Below, piece by piece: positions 26,588 to 36,113 of a stretch of 64,000 nucleotides of DNA. Below the pieces are notes generated by a model. It was not told where the DNA came from. It saw nothing but the letters and a program-made list of their open reading frames with translations, and did not search any database. Each line of letters starts with the position of its first letter. Within the stretch, counting starts at the first letter, position 1. The translations under genes were made by a program, and so were the position numbers. Location: NCBI RefSeq assembly GCF_900107135.1, contig NZ_FNOV01000014.1, forward strand, positions 1-64,000. Direction: 5' to 3'. This DNA comes from Hymenobacter psychrophilus (GTDB taxonomy: Bacteria; Bacteroidota; Bacteroidia; Cytophagales; Hymenobacteraceae).

Positions 26588-28030
26588 CTACTTTTCCCAC
26601 CATACTTTGGTGTTCACGTCGTCGGTACCCATGGCCTGCACGGCGGCGCGGTAGTTGGTGCCGTTGTTGGTTTGCACCACTAGCGGGTATTTAAAGCGCG
26701 TCGGCATCACGCCACCGTTCTGCAAATCCTGGCCGCGCGGCAGCACCGGCAGCCCGGTGCGGCGGTACTCAAACCACTGCTGGTAGTCGTTGAAGTACAG
26801 CGCGTAATACTTCTGGAGCATGATGCGTGCCAGCGTCCCATCGTAGGCCGCGGCGGCGTTCTGGAAATAAGTGGCTGGCAGCACGGCCCCCCATTGCTCG
26901 ACGGCGGCGCGCACGCCCTGCTCGTAGTGCGTGCGGGCGTCAGCGGTGGTGTAGCCTTTCTGCGCGGCCTCCGCCTTAATAAATTCTACTTCGGCGTAGC
27001 TCATCAGCACCGACGGCATGGGAGCGGCTACCGTGGCCGAAACCAGGGCAATGTTGAGGTTGGACGGCAGGTACTGAAACTGCGCATCGCTGCCACCGTA
27101 GGCGCTTGAAATGCCGCGGTAACCAATAGTAGTGCTGCCGTTCGAGGTGCGGGCCAGCGTGTTGAACTTGGGCAGGCGCGGATCGGTCCAGGTGTTCAGG
27201 TTGTCGATGAAAAACGAAGCGGCGGCCCGGAACGTGGTGAAGTCGATGGCGCGGCCCCAGGGCGAAATATTGGGGGTTACGCCCGTGATTTTCAGGACGG
27301 CCGCTTCGCTGTTCTGGGTGAACACCGGGTACTTCGTGGGGTCGTTGATCATGGCCGCCAGCCGGGTGGCGGTGTTCATCTCGGGGCGTTTGGAAACGCG
27401 CAGCAACAGGCGCATCCGCAGCGAGTTGCAGAACCGCCGCCAGCTGGGCACGCTGTTGTTGTAGAGTAGGTCGCTGCCGTAGCCCATGGCTTTATTGGCA
27501 TCGAAGAGGCTATTGGCACGGTCCAAGTCGTCGAGCAACTGGGTGTACACCTGCTGCTGCGAATCGAAAATCGGGTAGAGAATCCCTTCCTCGGCGCGGC
27601 TGGCTTCGGTCATGGGCACATCGCCGAAGCAGTCGCTGAGGTTGGCGTACACCCAGGCGTTCAAAGTCAGTGCTACGGCTTCGTAGTTGGCATCCTGGGC
27701 AGCCACAGCAGCAGTGCGCATCTCCCGGATGTTGGCCAGCCAGCGGTAGTATGTGGTCCAGGTGGAGTTGCCGGCGCTTTCGCTCACCAGGTAACGGTGC
27801 ACCCCGCCCGACACACTTGGGAACGGCAAGGCCACCTGCATGATATCAAAGGTGAAACCATCTGCGCGGCTGGTGTTAAAGGCCGCCACCTCATACACGA
27901 TGGGGTTGAGCAGCGTGCCCGGGCTGATCTTTTCGATGCGGTTGGGGTCGGTGTTCAACTCCTCAAACCCATCGGTACACGACACTACGCCACCACTCAG
28001 GGCCAGCAGCAGGGTTACATATTTTTTCAT
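26588..28030 (-). CDS. SusD-like lipoprotein (SusD/RagB homologue, SusD-2 type)
   Basis: A 480-residue lipoprotein; the start at 28030 begins the lipoprotein signal MKKYVTLLLALSGGVVSCTD. The mature start FEELNTDPNRI is characteristic of the SusD-like 2 group. Body motifs include VYANLSDCFGDVPMTEA, QQQVYTQLLDDLDRA and LRMRLLLRVSKR, then a C-terminal part with YAEVEFIKAEAAQKG. It partners the SusC homologue whose stop is 42 bases upstream, and is followed by the phosphoesterase gene. Confidence 0.93.
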   Translation of the reverse strand: MKKYVTLLLALSGGVVSCTDGFEELNTDPNRIEKISPGTLLNPIVYEVAAFNTSRADGFTFDIMQVALPFPSVSGGVHRYLVSESAGNSTWTTYYRWLANIREMRTAAVAAQDANYEAVALTLNAWVYANLSDCFGDVPMTEASRAEEGILYPIFDSQQQVYTQLLDDLDRANSLFDANKAMGYGSDLLYNNSVPSWRRFCNSLRMRLLLRVSKRPEMNTATRLAAMINDPTKYPVFTQNSEAAVLKITGVTPNISPWGRAIDFTTFRAAASFFIDNLNTWTDPRLPKFNTLARTSNGSTTIGYRGISSAYGGSDAQFQYLPSNLNIALVSATVAAPMPSVLMSYAEVEFIKAEAAQKGYTTADARTHYEQGVRAAVEQWGAVLPATYFQNAAAAYDGTLARIMLQKYYALYFNDYQQWFEYRRTGLPVLPRGQDLQNGGVMPTRFKYPLVVQTNNGTNYRAAVQAMGTDDVNTKVWWEK

Positions 28031-28072
28031 TGCAAACAAGGAAGGGGAAGCGAGGAGCCAGGAGGTGACTGT

Positions 28073-31000
28073 TTAGAATTTCAGCGTGACGTTGACGCCC
28101 ATGGTGCGGGTGGAGGGCAACTGGCCGATTTCGACGCCGGGCAGAATGGTGCCGCCGTTGAGGGCCGCCGTTTCGGGGTCGAACATGGGAAACCGGGTCC
28201 ACATGGCTAGGTCGCGCCCGTAGAGGCCAACGGTGGCGCCGGTCAGGGCCTTGGTGCGGGCCAGCAGGGCAACGGGCAGGTTGAACTCGAGGCGGGCCTC
28301 CCGCAACTTCAGGTAAGACGCATCAAACGAGTTGCTCTCGATGTTGGCGCGGCGGTAATACTCGGCGTAATAAGCGACCGGAAGCACCTGCTTGGTGTTG
28401 GGCGAGTACGTGCCGTCGGCATTCTGTACCACCCCGTCGCCGACGATGAAGCCTTCTTCGCGGCCCGGCAGCGTTGATTTCAGCTTGCCCTGCTCGCTCA
28501 TTTTGTGGTGTGTCTGGGAGTAAACGATACCGCCGTACTGGCCATCAAATAGCACGCTCATCCGGAAATTCTTGTAGAAAAACTCGTTCAAGAAACCGCC
28601 CTTCCAGTCGGCGTAGGCCCGCCCGATGTACTTGATGTTGGCGGGCTGCACCGGCAAACCGTCTTTGTTATAGATAATCTGGCCAGCGGGCGAGTAGTCG
28701 AAGCCGTAGCCGTAGATGTCGCCGGTGGTGCCACCCACCTTGGCTAAGATGGTAGCCGTACCGCCGGTGCCAATCACCTGCTGGTCTTCCAACTCGCCGG
28801 CTAGGCTTAGCACCTTATTGCGGTTGTGGGCCCAGGTAACGGTATTTTTCCACTTGAAGGCGTTGTTATCAACGGGGCGGGTGTTGAGCACAACCTCCAC
28901 TCCCCGGTTGCGCACCTTGCCGGCGTTAAGCAGCGCGCGGCTATAGCCGGTGGTCGGGTCGATAGGCACTTCCAAGATCTGGTTGCCGGTGGTGTTCTGG
29001 TAAACCGTCAGGTCGGCTCCAATGCGCCCCTGAAACATAAGGTACTCCAGGCCCGCCTCGTAGCTGAGGGTCTCTTCGGGCTTCAGGTTCTTGTTATAGA
29101 GGGTGGTTGCAACCGATCCAGCCCCCGCAAAGTCGCTGCGGTTGTAGTACTTGTTATTGCCATACGGGTCGGTATCGTTGCCAACTTTGGCCACCGATAA
29201 GCGCAGCTTGGCCAACGAGACAGATGCGGGCATGGGCAGCAGCTCGCTGAGAATAAAGCTGGAGCTGATGGAAGGGTAGGAGAACGGGGAAGCCGCCACC
29301 GGCAGCGCGCTCGACCAGTCGTTGCGGGCAGTCAGGTCCACGAAGATTTTGTCGTCGTAGGAAAACGTGGCCAGGGCGTAGTTGCTGTTGATGTCTTTCT
29401 CGTAGGTACCCAAGCCGAGAAGCGGGCTATTCGCCCCATTGGCCAGCTTGTACACGCCCGGAATCACCAGGTCGCGCACGGAGGCATCGGTGTTGCGGTT
29501 GCGGCGGCGCATGGCGTTGGCGCCCACCGAGGCGCGGACGTCGAATCGCGTATTGAACTGCCGGTGGTAGGTCAGCAGGAAGTCGGTGTTGACCTCATAA
29601 TTACTGATATCCTGCTGCTTGAAATACCCCTTCTGGAAGTTAGCCGTGCTGTAGGGGCGGCGCATCTCGCGCCGTTCCTGCGTCATGGCCAGGCCCGAGC
29701 GGAGCAGCAAGCTGAAGTTGGGCGCAAAATCATACGTGCCCGAGATATTGCCAACGGTAGTGCGCGTGATGGCCGAGTTGGTCATCTCCTGGGCAATCAG
29801 ATAGGGGTTATCAATGAACGAACTGAACGGGTGCACCTGATCTACCTGGTCGAAGCCGTTTTTCCAGATGGTACGATACGCATCGAGCGGTACGTTCGGA
29901 TTCTGAAAAATCAGGAAGTACGCCAGCGACTGGTTGTTGTAGCCGGTGGCGGGCAAATTGTCGCTGGTTCGGTTGGTGAAGTTCACCTTGCCCGCCAGCT
30001 TCAGCTTCGCCGTGATGCTGTGGTTAACGCTCAGGGCCGCCGTCAGCCGCTCGTAACCGGTGTTGGGCATAATCCACTCATTTTTAGAGTGCGTAATAGA
30101 CGCCCGGGCCGAGCTGATTTCGCTGCCCCCTTCCAGCGCCACGCTGTTGGTAAGCGTGGAGCCGGTCCGGAAAAAGCCCTTGATGTTGTTTTTGTAGGGC
30201 ACCCACGGCAGCCGTTCCGTGGACTGGGCCTGCGTGGCGGGGTCGTACTGGTAGTAGCGCTGCCCGTCGAACTTCGGCCCAAACGCGCTGCTGGTGCCGC
30301 CCGTGTTGGCCCCGTCGGCGGAGGCGCCGTAGGAGTAGTACATCTGGCCGGCCGCGTTGAGGGCGCGGCCTGTGCCCTGGCCGTACTCGTACTGGTAGTC
30401 GGGCCATTGCAGCACCGTGTTGACGCTGAAATTGCTGTTTACCGTCACGCCCAGTCCCTTTTTCTTGCGCGAGCCGGTTTTGGTGGTGATGATGAGCGCG
30501 CCGTTGGCGGCGCGACTGCCATAAAGCGCCGCGGCCCCGGCCCCCTTCAGCACCGTAATGCTGGCAATATCGTCGGGGTTGATGTCGGCAATGCCGTTGC
30601 CGAAGTCCACGGGCACGTCGTTGCCGGCCCCCGCTCCGTAGGCGCTGCCCACGCCGGAGCTGGTCAGGCCGCTGTTCATGGGTACACCGTCGAGTACGAT
30701 CAGGGCATTGTTGCCATTGGGGTTCAGCGAGTTGTCGCCGCGCAGCGAAATGCGGGTGGAATTTACTGGGCCCGAGCCCGCGGAAATCAAATTAAGCCCC
30801 GCCACCTTACCCGACAGCGCCTGCGAGAAGTTGTTGGGCCGGGCTTCCAGCAGCGCTTCGCCGCCAATCGTCTGGGTGGCGTAGCCCAGCGCTTTTTGCT
30901 CCCGCTTGATGCCTAGGGCCGTCACGACCACTTCGTTGAGCTGCTTGGCGTCGGGCGTCAGGCGCAGATTCAGTTGGGTTTTACCTTCCACCGGCACTTC

Positions 31001-31261
31001 CCGCGGCAGGAAGCCAATGTATGTAATCAGCAGCACAGCATCGGCCGGGGTGCTAAGCGTATAGGCCCCCTGCGCATTGGTGGACGTACCGTTGGTGGTG
31101 CCCTTGACCACCACGGTAGCGCCGGGTAGCAGCTGGCCCTGGTCGTCGGTCACGGTGCCCGAAACGGATTGGGTTTGTGCAAAAGCGCTGCTGCTCAGCA
31201 AGAGCACAGGAGTGCCCATGGCACAGAGCCGGATGGCTCGAGCTAAGTGTTTGTAAAGCAT
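28073..31261 (-). CDS. SusC/RagA-family TonB-linked transporter of the phosphodiesterase operon
   Basis: A 1062-residue outer-membrane transporter with a signal peptide ending SSSAFAQ, a regulatory domain (VSGTVTDDQGQLLPGATVVV), the SusC motif VVVTALGIKREQKALGYAT, a plug (RGDNSLNPNGNNALIVLDGV, SRAANGALIITTKTG), and a barrel ending in a short C-terminal strand VNVTLKF. It opens a minus-strand operon with SusD, a calcineurin-type phosphoesterase and GDPD, and is preceded by a TAGTTTTG promoter box. The enzymes downstream suggest its cargo is phosphodiester-containing, for example lipid head groups or teichoic-type material. Confidence 0.95.
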   Translation of the reverse strand: MLYKHLARAIRLCAMGTPVLLLSSSAFAQTQSVSGTVTDDQGQLLPGATVVVKGTTNGTSTNAQGAYTLSTPADAVLLITYIGFLPREVPVEGKTQLNLRLTPDAKQLNEVVVTALGIKREQKALGYATQTIGGEALLEARPNNFSQALSGKVAGLNLISAGSGPVNSTRISLRGDNSLNPNGNNALIVLDGVPMNSGLTSSGVGSAYGAGAGNDVPVDFGNGIADINPDDIASITVLKGAGAAALYGSRAANGALIITTKTGSRKKKGLGVTVNSNFSVNTVLQWPDYQYEYGQGTGRALNAAGQMYYSYGASADGANTGGTSSAFGPKFDGQRYYQYDPATQAQSTERLPWVPYKNNIKGFFRTGSTLTNSVALEGGSEISSARASITHSKNEWIMPNTGYERLTAALSVNHSITAKLKLAGKVNFTNRTSDNLPATGYNNQSLAYFLIFQNPNVPLDAYRTIWKNGFDQVDQVHPFSSFIDNPYLIAQEMTNSAITRTTVGNISGTYDFAPNFSLLLRSGLAMTQERREMRRPYSTANFQKGYFKQQDISNYEVNTDFLLTYHRQFNTRFDVRASVGANAMRRRNRNTDASVRDLVIPGVYKLANGANSPLLGLGTYEKDINSNYALATFSYDDKIFVDLTARNDWSSALPVAASPFSYPSISSSFILSELLPMPASVSLAKLRLSVAKVGNDTDPYGNNKYYNRSDFAGAGSVATTLYNKNLKPEETLSYEAGLEYLMFQGRIGADLTVYQNTTGNQILEVPIDPTTGYSRALLNAGKVRNRGVEVVLNTRPVDNNAFKWKNTVTWAHNRNKVLSLAGELEDQQVIGTGGTATILAKVGGTTGDIYGYGFDYSPAGQIIYNKDGLPVQPANIKYIGRAYADWKGGFLNEFFYKNFRMSVLFDGQYGGIVYSQTHHKMSEQGKLKSTLPGREEGFIVGDGVVQNADGTYSPNTKQVLPVAYYAEYYRRANIESNSFDASYLKLREARLEFNLPVALLARTKALTGATVGLYGRDLAMWTRFPMFDPETAALNGGTILPGVEIGQLPSTRTMGVNVTLKF

Positions 31262-31285
31262 TATTTTGTAGAGTTATTTCGCCCG

Positions 31286-31293
31286 CAAAACTA
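31286..31293 (-). promoter_or_regulatory. Bacteroidota-type -7 box for the SusCD-phosphodiesterase operon
   Basis: The minus strand reads TAGTTTTG, matching TAnnTTTG, 25 bases before the SusC start. No good -33 element at the usual spacing was seen. The remaining gap 31294-31630 shows no gene and no phosphate-box-like direct repeats that I could recognise. Confidence 0.5.
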
Positions 31294-31630
31294 CCTGCCT
31301 CCCGTTACCAGAGTGTTATCCCAAGGCTAAGCTATTGCACACTTCACAGAATATACATCCCCTCTTTAATACAAAATCATAGCTAAATATTCGGCAGTCG
31401 GCGCTGCCCAACGCCGCGACCCGTCCGGGGTGCAGGCCGCAGTATGTGCCGTAGTCCGCAACTTGGGTAGTATAGAAAACCCCAGCGTTGCAGCGCCGGG
31501 GTTTCAGGATGGTCAAAGCGGCAGCTACCTTCATGTAGTACCTCGCTTCTCCGCCGGCAAAGGTGCGGGGCACTTATTATTTCTGGATGACGCCCCGGTT
31601 ATGCTTGTGCAAAGACTTGCCTAAAAGCGG

Positions 31631-31846
31631 CTACTGCCAGAGATGGGGCATAATTTCGGCCAGCGATAGGTGCCCCGCTACATAGCGGGCCATCAGAATC
31701 TGGCTGGCGGCACTGGGCGGAGGCATGCCACTCAACTGCAAGGCCCGGTTGATACCCAGTAACCGTCGGGTAGTGGAAGGTGGCGAGGGGGGCAGTGCCA
31801 CTGGCGGGGTTTCCAGTAGGCACTTCTCAAAAAGAATATGACGCAT
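31631..31846 (-). CDS. Small protein with VbhA-antitoxin-like C-terminus
   Basis: A 71-residue frame. The C-terminal part (GMPPPSAASQILMARYVAG, then HLSLAEIMPHL) resembles the short helical motif of VbhA-type antitoxins and antitoxin-like domains fused to or paired with Fic proteins: a glycine-rich turn, helix, VxGxLSxxE, helix. The classical inhibitory (S/T)xxxE(G/N) motif is not clear; the preceding helix reads GINRALQLSG. No Fic toxin gene is next to it. No good ribosome-binding site was seen, so it may be an orphan or remnant. The flanking 31847-32141 holds no other gene. Confidence 0.4.
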   Translation of the reverse strand: MRHILFEKCLLETPPVALPPSPPSTTRRLLGINRALQLSGMPPPSAASQILMARYVAGHLSLAEIMPHLWQ

Positions 31847-32141
31847 GTGGAAGTAGGAGTAGGTTGCGCTGGCAAAGCTCGCCCTGCTAAGTAACGTGAA
31901 TGTGCCCCACCCATCATGCTTTTGTTATGCCGGTCAGAAAAGCGGGGCGGTGGCCACCATAAAGCCAACGAGAGTAGCCGAGGACCTGAGTTTGGTGGCC
32001 TGCCTAAGGGTTTATCCACCGTGAAACCGAGCGCACCCGACGCCTGCTCGGCCAGTAGGCAAGAAGTACAAGCATAACGTGCCCGTAATACTTGGTTCAT
32101 ACGATAACAGGACCTTTGAGCTGCATCAACAGACTGACGCC

Positions 32142-32333
32142 ATGCATGTTTCCACCCCGATTCTGCTCTTACGCCGCTTGCTGAGCTGGTTAGGTTATCT
32201 ACTGTTTCAGTTAGTGCTGGTAGTTGTTTATGGCCTGCACCTGATTCGGGCGCTCCGTTCGCCATTTCGGGCCAACGAGTTGCCGCGCGCCCCACTGCAA
32301 CCCTATTTCTGGGCCCGCCCGGTTATCGGATGA
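32142..32333 (+). CDS. Small single-span membrane protein coupled to the LpxH-like gene
   Basis: A 63-residue protein starting at the ATG at 32142 (an upstream in-frame ATG at 32079 adds 21 polar residues). It has one strong hydrophobic segment (LLSWLGYLLFQLVLVVVYGL) and a basic, proline-containing tail. Its TGA stop overlaps the ATG of the phosphoesterase by four bases (ATGA), a strong sign of translational coupling and of a joint function at the inner membrane. I do not recognise a named family. Confidence 0.6.
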   Translation: MHVSTPILLLRRLLSWLGYLLFQLVLVVVYGLHLIRALRSPFRANELPRAPLQPYFWARPVIG

Positions 32334-33184
32334 ATAAACTCCCGCCGCGTCGTCAGCTGGAAGTAGTCGTCATTTCCGACGTGCATCTGGGTACTTACGG
32401 CTGCCACGCCGTGGAGCTGCTGCGCTACCTGCGCAACATCCGGCCCGAGGTGCTGGTGCTCAACGGGGACATTGTCGACATCTGGCAGTTCAGCAAAAAC
32501 TACTGGCCTCCTGCCCACATGCGCGTTGTGCGCCACTTGGTGGGCCTGCTGGCCAAGGGCACCCGCATCCACTACATTACCGGTAACCACGACGAGCTGT
32601 TGCGCCGCTTTGCCGGCACCCGGCTCGGAGGCCTGTCTATTGCCAACAAGTTGGTTCTGGACTTGCCCGCGGGCAAAACCTGGCTCTTTCATGGCGACGT
32701 GTTTGACGTGACCATGCGCCACGCCCGCTGGCTGGTCCGGCTGGGCGCGCACGGCTACGACGCGCTGATTGTGCTCAACCGCGTGGTCAACTTTATGCTT
32801 AACAAGCTGGGCCGTCCGCGCGTGGCGTTGTCTAAAGCGGTGAAAGACCGCGTGAAGGGGGCGGTGAGCCTGGTAGGCAATTTTGAGCAGACGGCTGCCA
32901 CCATTGCCGCCGACGCGGGTTACCGTTACGTGGCCTGCGGCCACATTCACCAGCCCGCTATTAAGCCCGTGCAAACCGAGCGAGGTGAGGTGGTTTACCT
33001 CAATTCCGGCGACTGGGTGGAGAACCTGACGGCGCTGGAGTATACCACTGCTACCGGCTGGCAGCTCTACCAGTACGCCGCCGACCCCCGTATGCAGCTA
33101 CCGGCCCTACCTGACCCCGACGACCTCGATACGGCCGATATCCTGCTCTCAAGCCTACTGGCTGAATTCAATATTGCTCCGTAA
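32330..33184 (+). CDS. LpxH-like metallophosphoesterase (UDP-2,3-diacylglucosamine diphosphatase family)
   Basis: A 284-residue cytoplasmic enzyme of the calcineurin fold with all five metal motifs: VISDVHLGTY, LNGDIVDIW, ITGNHDEL, FHGDVFD and CGHIHQP. This spacing and the HGD box are typical of the LpxH/LpxG-type family that cleaves UDP-2,3-diacylglucosamine in lipid A synthesis. However, this longer Bacteroidota form is often encoded beside a glycosyltransferase, as here, and may act on another nucleotide-linked lipid. It starts inside the stop codon of the small membrane protein and is followed after 62 bases by the glycosyltransferase. Confidence 0.88.
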   Translation: MNKLPPRRQLEVVVISDVHLGTYGCHAVELLRYLRNIRPEVLVLNGDIVDIWQFSKNYWPPAHMRVVRHLVGLLAKGTRIHYITGNHDELLRRFAGTRLGGLSIANKLVLDLPAGKTWLFHGDVFDVTMRHARWLVRLGAHGYDALIVLNRVVNFMLNKLGRPRVALSKAVKDRVKGAVSLVGNFEQTAATIAADAGYRYVACGHIHQPAIKPVQTERGEVVYLNSGDWVENLTALEYTTATGWQLYQYAADPRMQLPALPDPDDLDTADILLSSLLAEFNIAP

Positions 33185-33246
33185 GGAGTCAGCCTCTCCG
33201 GCTACTCCGAAACGCTAACCTGGTCTCTGCCCCCCAACCTGCTGCT

Positions 33247-34269
33247 ATGCCCCGTATTCTTTACGCTATCCAAGGCACCGGTAATGGTCACCTGAGCCGG
33301 GCGCTGGATATCGTGCCCTTGTTGCAAGCCAGAACCCGCCAGCTCGATGTGCTGGTAAGTGGTCCGCCCCCCGATCTGACCCTGCCCTTTCCGGTGCAGT
33401 ACCAGTGCCACGGCATGGGGTTTGTCTTTGGCAAAAAAGGCGGCATCAACTTCGCCAAAACCTTCTGGCAGTTGAATTCGGCGGCTTTTGTGCGCGAGAT
33501 ACGGGCATTGCCTTTGGATAAGTACGATTTGATTATTAGCGATTTTGAGCCCGTGTCCGCGTGGGCCTGTCGGCTACAGCACCGGCCCTGCGTAGCCCTG
33601 AGCCATCAGAGTGCCGTGCTGCACCCGGCCGCGCCCCAGCCCAAGCGCGCCGATCCGGTGGGCCGGGCCGTGCTCCGGCATTACGCGCCCACCACGGCCC
33701 ACTACGGTTTTCATTTCGCGGCGTACGCTCCCGGTATTCATACGCCCGTCATTCGCCGGCAGGTGCGGGAGCTGCTACCCGAGCAGCGGGAGCACTACAC
33801 GGTGTACTTACCCGCTTTCGATGAGAAATTACTGGTGAATCGGTTGCGCTACCTCAGCCGCACCGTTCGCTGGGAGGTCTTCTCCAAGCACAGCGTCCGC
33901 GAGGCCGAATATGGCAACGTGCGGGTACGCCCCGTGAGCGGCGCGGCCTTCACCAACAGCCTGGCGCACAGCGCGGGCGTGCTCTGCGGCGCGGGTTTCG
34001 AAACGCCGGCCGAGGCCTTGTACTTAGGCAAGAAGCTGCTGGTGATACCCATGAAAAATCAGTACGAGCAGGCATGCAATGCGGCCGCGCTGGCAAAAAT
34101 GGGCGTGCCGGTAGCCAAAAGTCTAAAAAACAAGCACCTTGATACGCTCGACCACTGGCTGCGCGAGGGCCGGGCGATACCGGTGCAATACCCCGACGAG
34201 ACCGGCCAGATTCTGGACACCTTGCTGCGGGAGCACGCGGCGGTGCCGGCCCCGACCATTTTCATTTAA
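33247..34269 (+). CDS. GT28/MurG-like glycosyltransferase
   Basis: A 340-residue GT-B fold protein. The N-terminal glycine-rich loop (YAIQGTGNGHLSRALDI) and the C-terminal nucleotide-sugar site (VLCGAGFETPAEALYLGKKL, VIPMKNQYEQACNAAAL) are arranged as in MurG-type enzymes and the family named for MJ1255. Together with the LpxH-like phosphoesterase and small membrane protein it suggests synthesis or remodelling of a lipid-linked glycan or glycolipid. No transmembrane segment is seen, so it is probably a peripheral membrane enzyme. Confidence 0.85.
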   Translation: MPRILYAIQGTGNGHLSRALDIVPLLQARTRQLDVLVSGPPPDLTLPFPVQYQCHGMGFVFGKKGGINFAKTFWQLNSAAFVREIRALPLDKYDLIISDFEPVSAWACRLQHRPCVALSHQSAVLHPAAPQPKRADPVGRAVLRHYAPTTAHYGFHFAAYAPGIHTPVIRRQVRELLPEQREHYTVYLPAFDEKLLVNRLRYLSRTVRWEVFSKHSVREAEYGNVRVRPVSGAAFTNSLAHSAGVLCGAGFETPAEALYLGKKLLVIPMKNQYEQACNAAALAKMGVPVAKSLKNKHLDTLDHWLREGRAIPVQYPDETGQILDTLLREHAAVPAPTIFI

Positions 34270-34511
34270 CGTGCAGCGGGCGGAAGGAGCGCGGAAGGGC
34301 GTTATGGTACGCGGAATCGAAGCCTCTATAGCGCAACGACACTGCTAACCAGCAGGCACCACTACTACCAGCCATTCATCGGCATCACGCAACATGAGGA
34401 GGCTTGAGAAGAGGTAAACTACTTATTTTCGCTTCCTGCTCATACGACTTAGTGCCAGGCAAGCAGTTGTCATACAGCTGCCTGCCCGGCGGCTGCCCCA
34501 TTACTGCCTTC

Positions 34512-35957
34512 ATGACCGATTTACCCGCCGCTTTCTTTCCCCCGACCACCCCCCCCCACTACTCCCGCGCCGATTTTGGGCCTGACTTTCGGTGGGGCGT
34601 GTCGACTGCGGCTTACCAGACAGAGGGCAGCTGGGAGGCCGAGGGCAAGGGGCGTAGCATCTGGGATGAGTTTGTCCGCGGCCGCCGGGCTATCAAAGGC
34701 CGTGAAACGGGCGACGTAGCCAGTGACTTTTACCGGCGCTGGCCCACTGATCTGGACCTCATGCAGCAGTTGGGCATTCCCAACTTTCGGTTCTCAACGG
34801 CCTGGGCGCGGGTGTTGCCAACGGGTACGGGCCCGGTAAACGCCAAGGGCCTGGATTTCTACGACCGGCTGGTAGATGAATGCCTGGCCCGTGACATTGC
34901 GCCGTGGCTCACCGTGTATCACTGGGATTTACCCCTGGCGCTGCAGCAGCAGGGGGGCTGGACCAACCGTGCCGTAGTGGGTTGGCTGGCCGATTACGCG
35001 CAGGTGCTGGCCCGCCGCCTCGGCGACCGGGTGCAGCATTGGATGGTGCTCAATGAGCCAATGGTATTTACGGGAGCGGGGCATTTGCTGGGCCTCCACG
35101 CGCCGGGCCGGCGCAGCCTGGGCGCCTTTCTGGCCGCTACGCACCATGCCACGCTGGCCCAGGCCGAGGGCGGCCGGGCACTACGGGCCGCCTTACCCGC
35201 CTCCGCCCAAATTGGTACCACTTTCTCGTGCTCCTACCTCACGCCCTGGCGGGCGGGGCTGCCCCGCGACGAGCGAGCCACCCGCCGCGCCGATGCCATT
35301 CTCAACCGGCTGTTTGTGGAACCCGCTTTGGGACTGGGCTACCCCACCGCCGAGGCGCCGTTGCTTAACCGCTTAGAACGTTACGTACAGCCTGGGGACG
35401 AGGCGCGGTTGCCCTTTGCCTTCGACTTTTGGGGAGTTCAGAACTATACCCGGGAGGTGGTGCGCCACGCCCCTTATGTGCCGCTGCTGTGGGCCAACCT
35501 GGTGGGGGCGGCCCGGCGCGGTGTACCCTACACGCAAATGGGCTGGGAGGTGTTTCCCGAAAGCCTGTACCACATGCTCCGGCAGTTCAGCGCCTATGCT
35601 AATGCGCCGCGCCTACTCGTTACCGAAAATGGCGCGGCCTTCCCCGACGTAGTAACTCCCGCCGGCCAGGTGCACGATGTAGCCCGGCAAGCCTACCTGC
35701 AGGCCTGTATCGGACAGGTGCTGCGGGCGCGGCGGGAAGGCCTGGCCGTGGAGGGCTACTTCGCGTGGTCCTTTACCGACAACTTTGAGTGGGCCGAGGG
35801 CTATGCGCCGCGCTTCGGACTGGTGCACATCGACTATGCAACCCAGCAACGGACCGTGAAGGACTCCGGCTGGTGGTACCAGCAACTGCTGGCCGGCGAA
35901 GTAATAACAACTATTCCATCCTTAGGCAGCACCACGCAAAAAGCTACTCGCTGCTGA
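34512..35957 (+). CDS. GH1-family beta-glycosidase
   Basis: About 481 residues from ATG 34512; the open frame runs upstream to 34404 but the extra 36 residues look non-coding. The GH1 markers are RWGVSTAAYQTEGSW at the N-terminus, the acid/base glutamate in VLNEPM (about residue 182) and the nucleophile in LVTENGA (about 372). The blocks FRFSTAWARVLP, VYHWDLPLALQ and FAWSFTDNFEWAEGY, which line the sugar pocket, are also present. No signal peptide, so it probably acts in the cytoplasm on beta-glucosides or related disaccharides. It is 242 bases after the glycosyltransferase and may have its own promoter. Confidence 0.93.
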   Translation: MTDLPAAFFPPTTPPHYSRADFGPDFRWGVSTAAYQTEGSWEAEGKGRSIWDEFVRGRRAIKGRETGDVASDFYRRWPTDLDLMQQLGIPNFRFSTAWARVLPTGTGPVNAKGLDFYDRLVDECLARDIAPWLTVYHWDLPLALQQQGGWTNRAVVGWLADYAQVLARRLGDRVQHWMVLNEPMVFTGAGHLLGLHAPGRRSLGAFLAATHHATLAQAEGGRALRAALPASAQIGTTFSCSYLTPWRAGLPRDERATRRADAILNRLFVEPALGLGYPTAEAPLLNRLERYVQPGDEARLPFAFDFWGVQNYTREVVRHAPYVPLLWANLVGAARRGVPYTQMGWEVFPESLYHMLRQFSAYANAPRLLVTENGAAFPDVVTPAGQVHDVARQAYLQACIGQVLRARREGLAVEGYFAWSFTDNFEWAEGYAPRFGLVHIDYATQQRTVKDSGWWYQQLLAGEVITTIPSLGSTTQKATRC

Positions 35958-36113
35958 TTATCAGCAACTGATGTTACGCAACAGCTGCGCTTATCGATGA
36001 GAAAACGTATTTCCTGAAGCAGGGGCAGCGCCTTGCTAAAGGCAAAGCGCAAGCAGGGCGTAACAGCCGTTACGCAAATTACTGCGACAGTAGCTCCGTA
36101 ATTCTGATTTACG

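Noticed and set aside
29564..30916. 450-codon plus-strand frame opposite SusC
   Set aside because: Antisense shadow of a strongly recognised SusC gene, with no domain pattern.
31732..32295. 187-codon minus-strand frame upstream of the VbhA-like protein
   Set aside because: Overlaps the better-supported 31631-31846 frame in another phase and shows no protein-like pattern.
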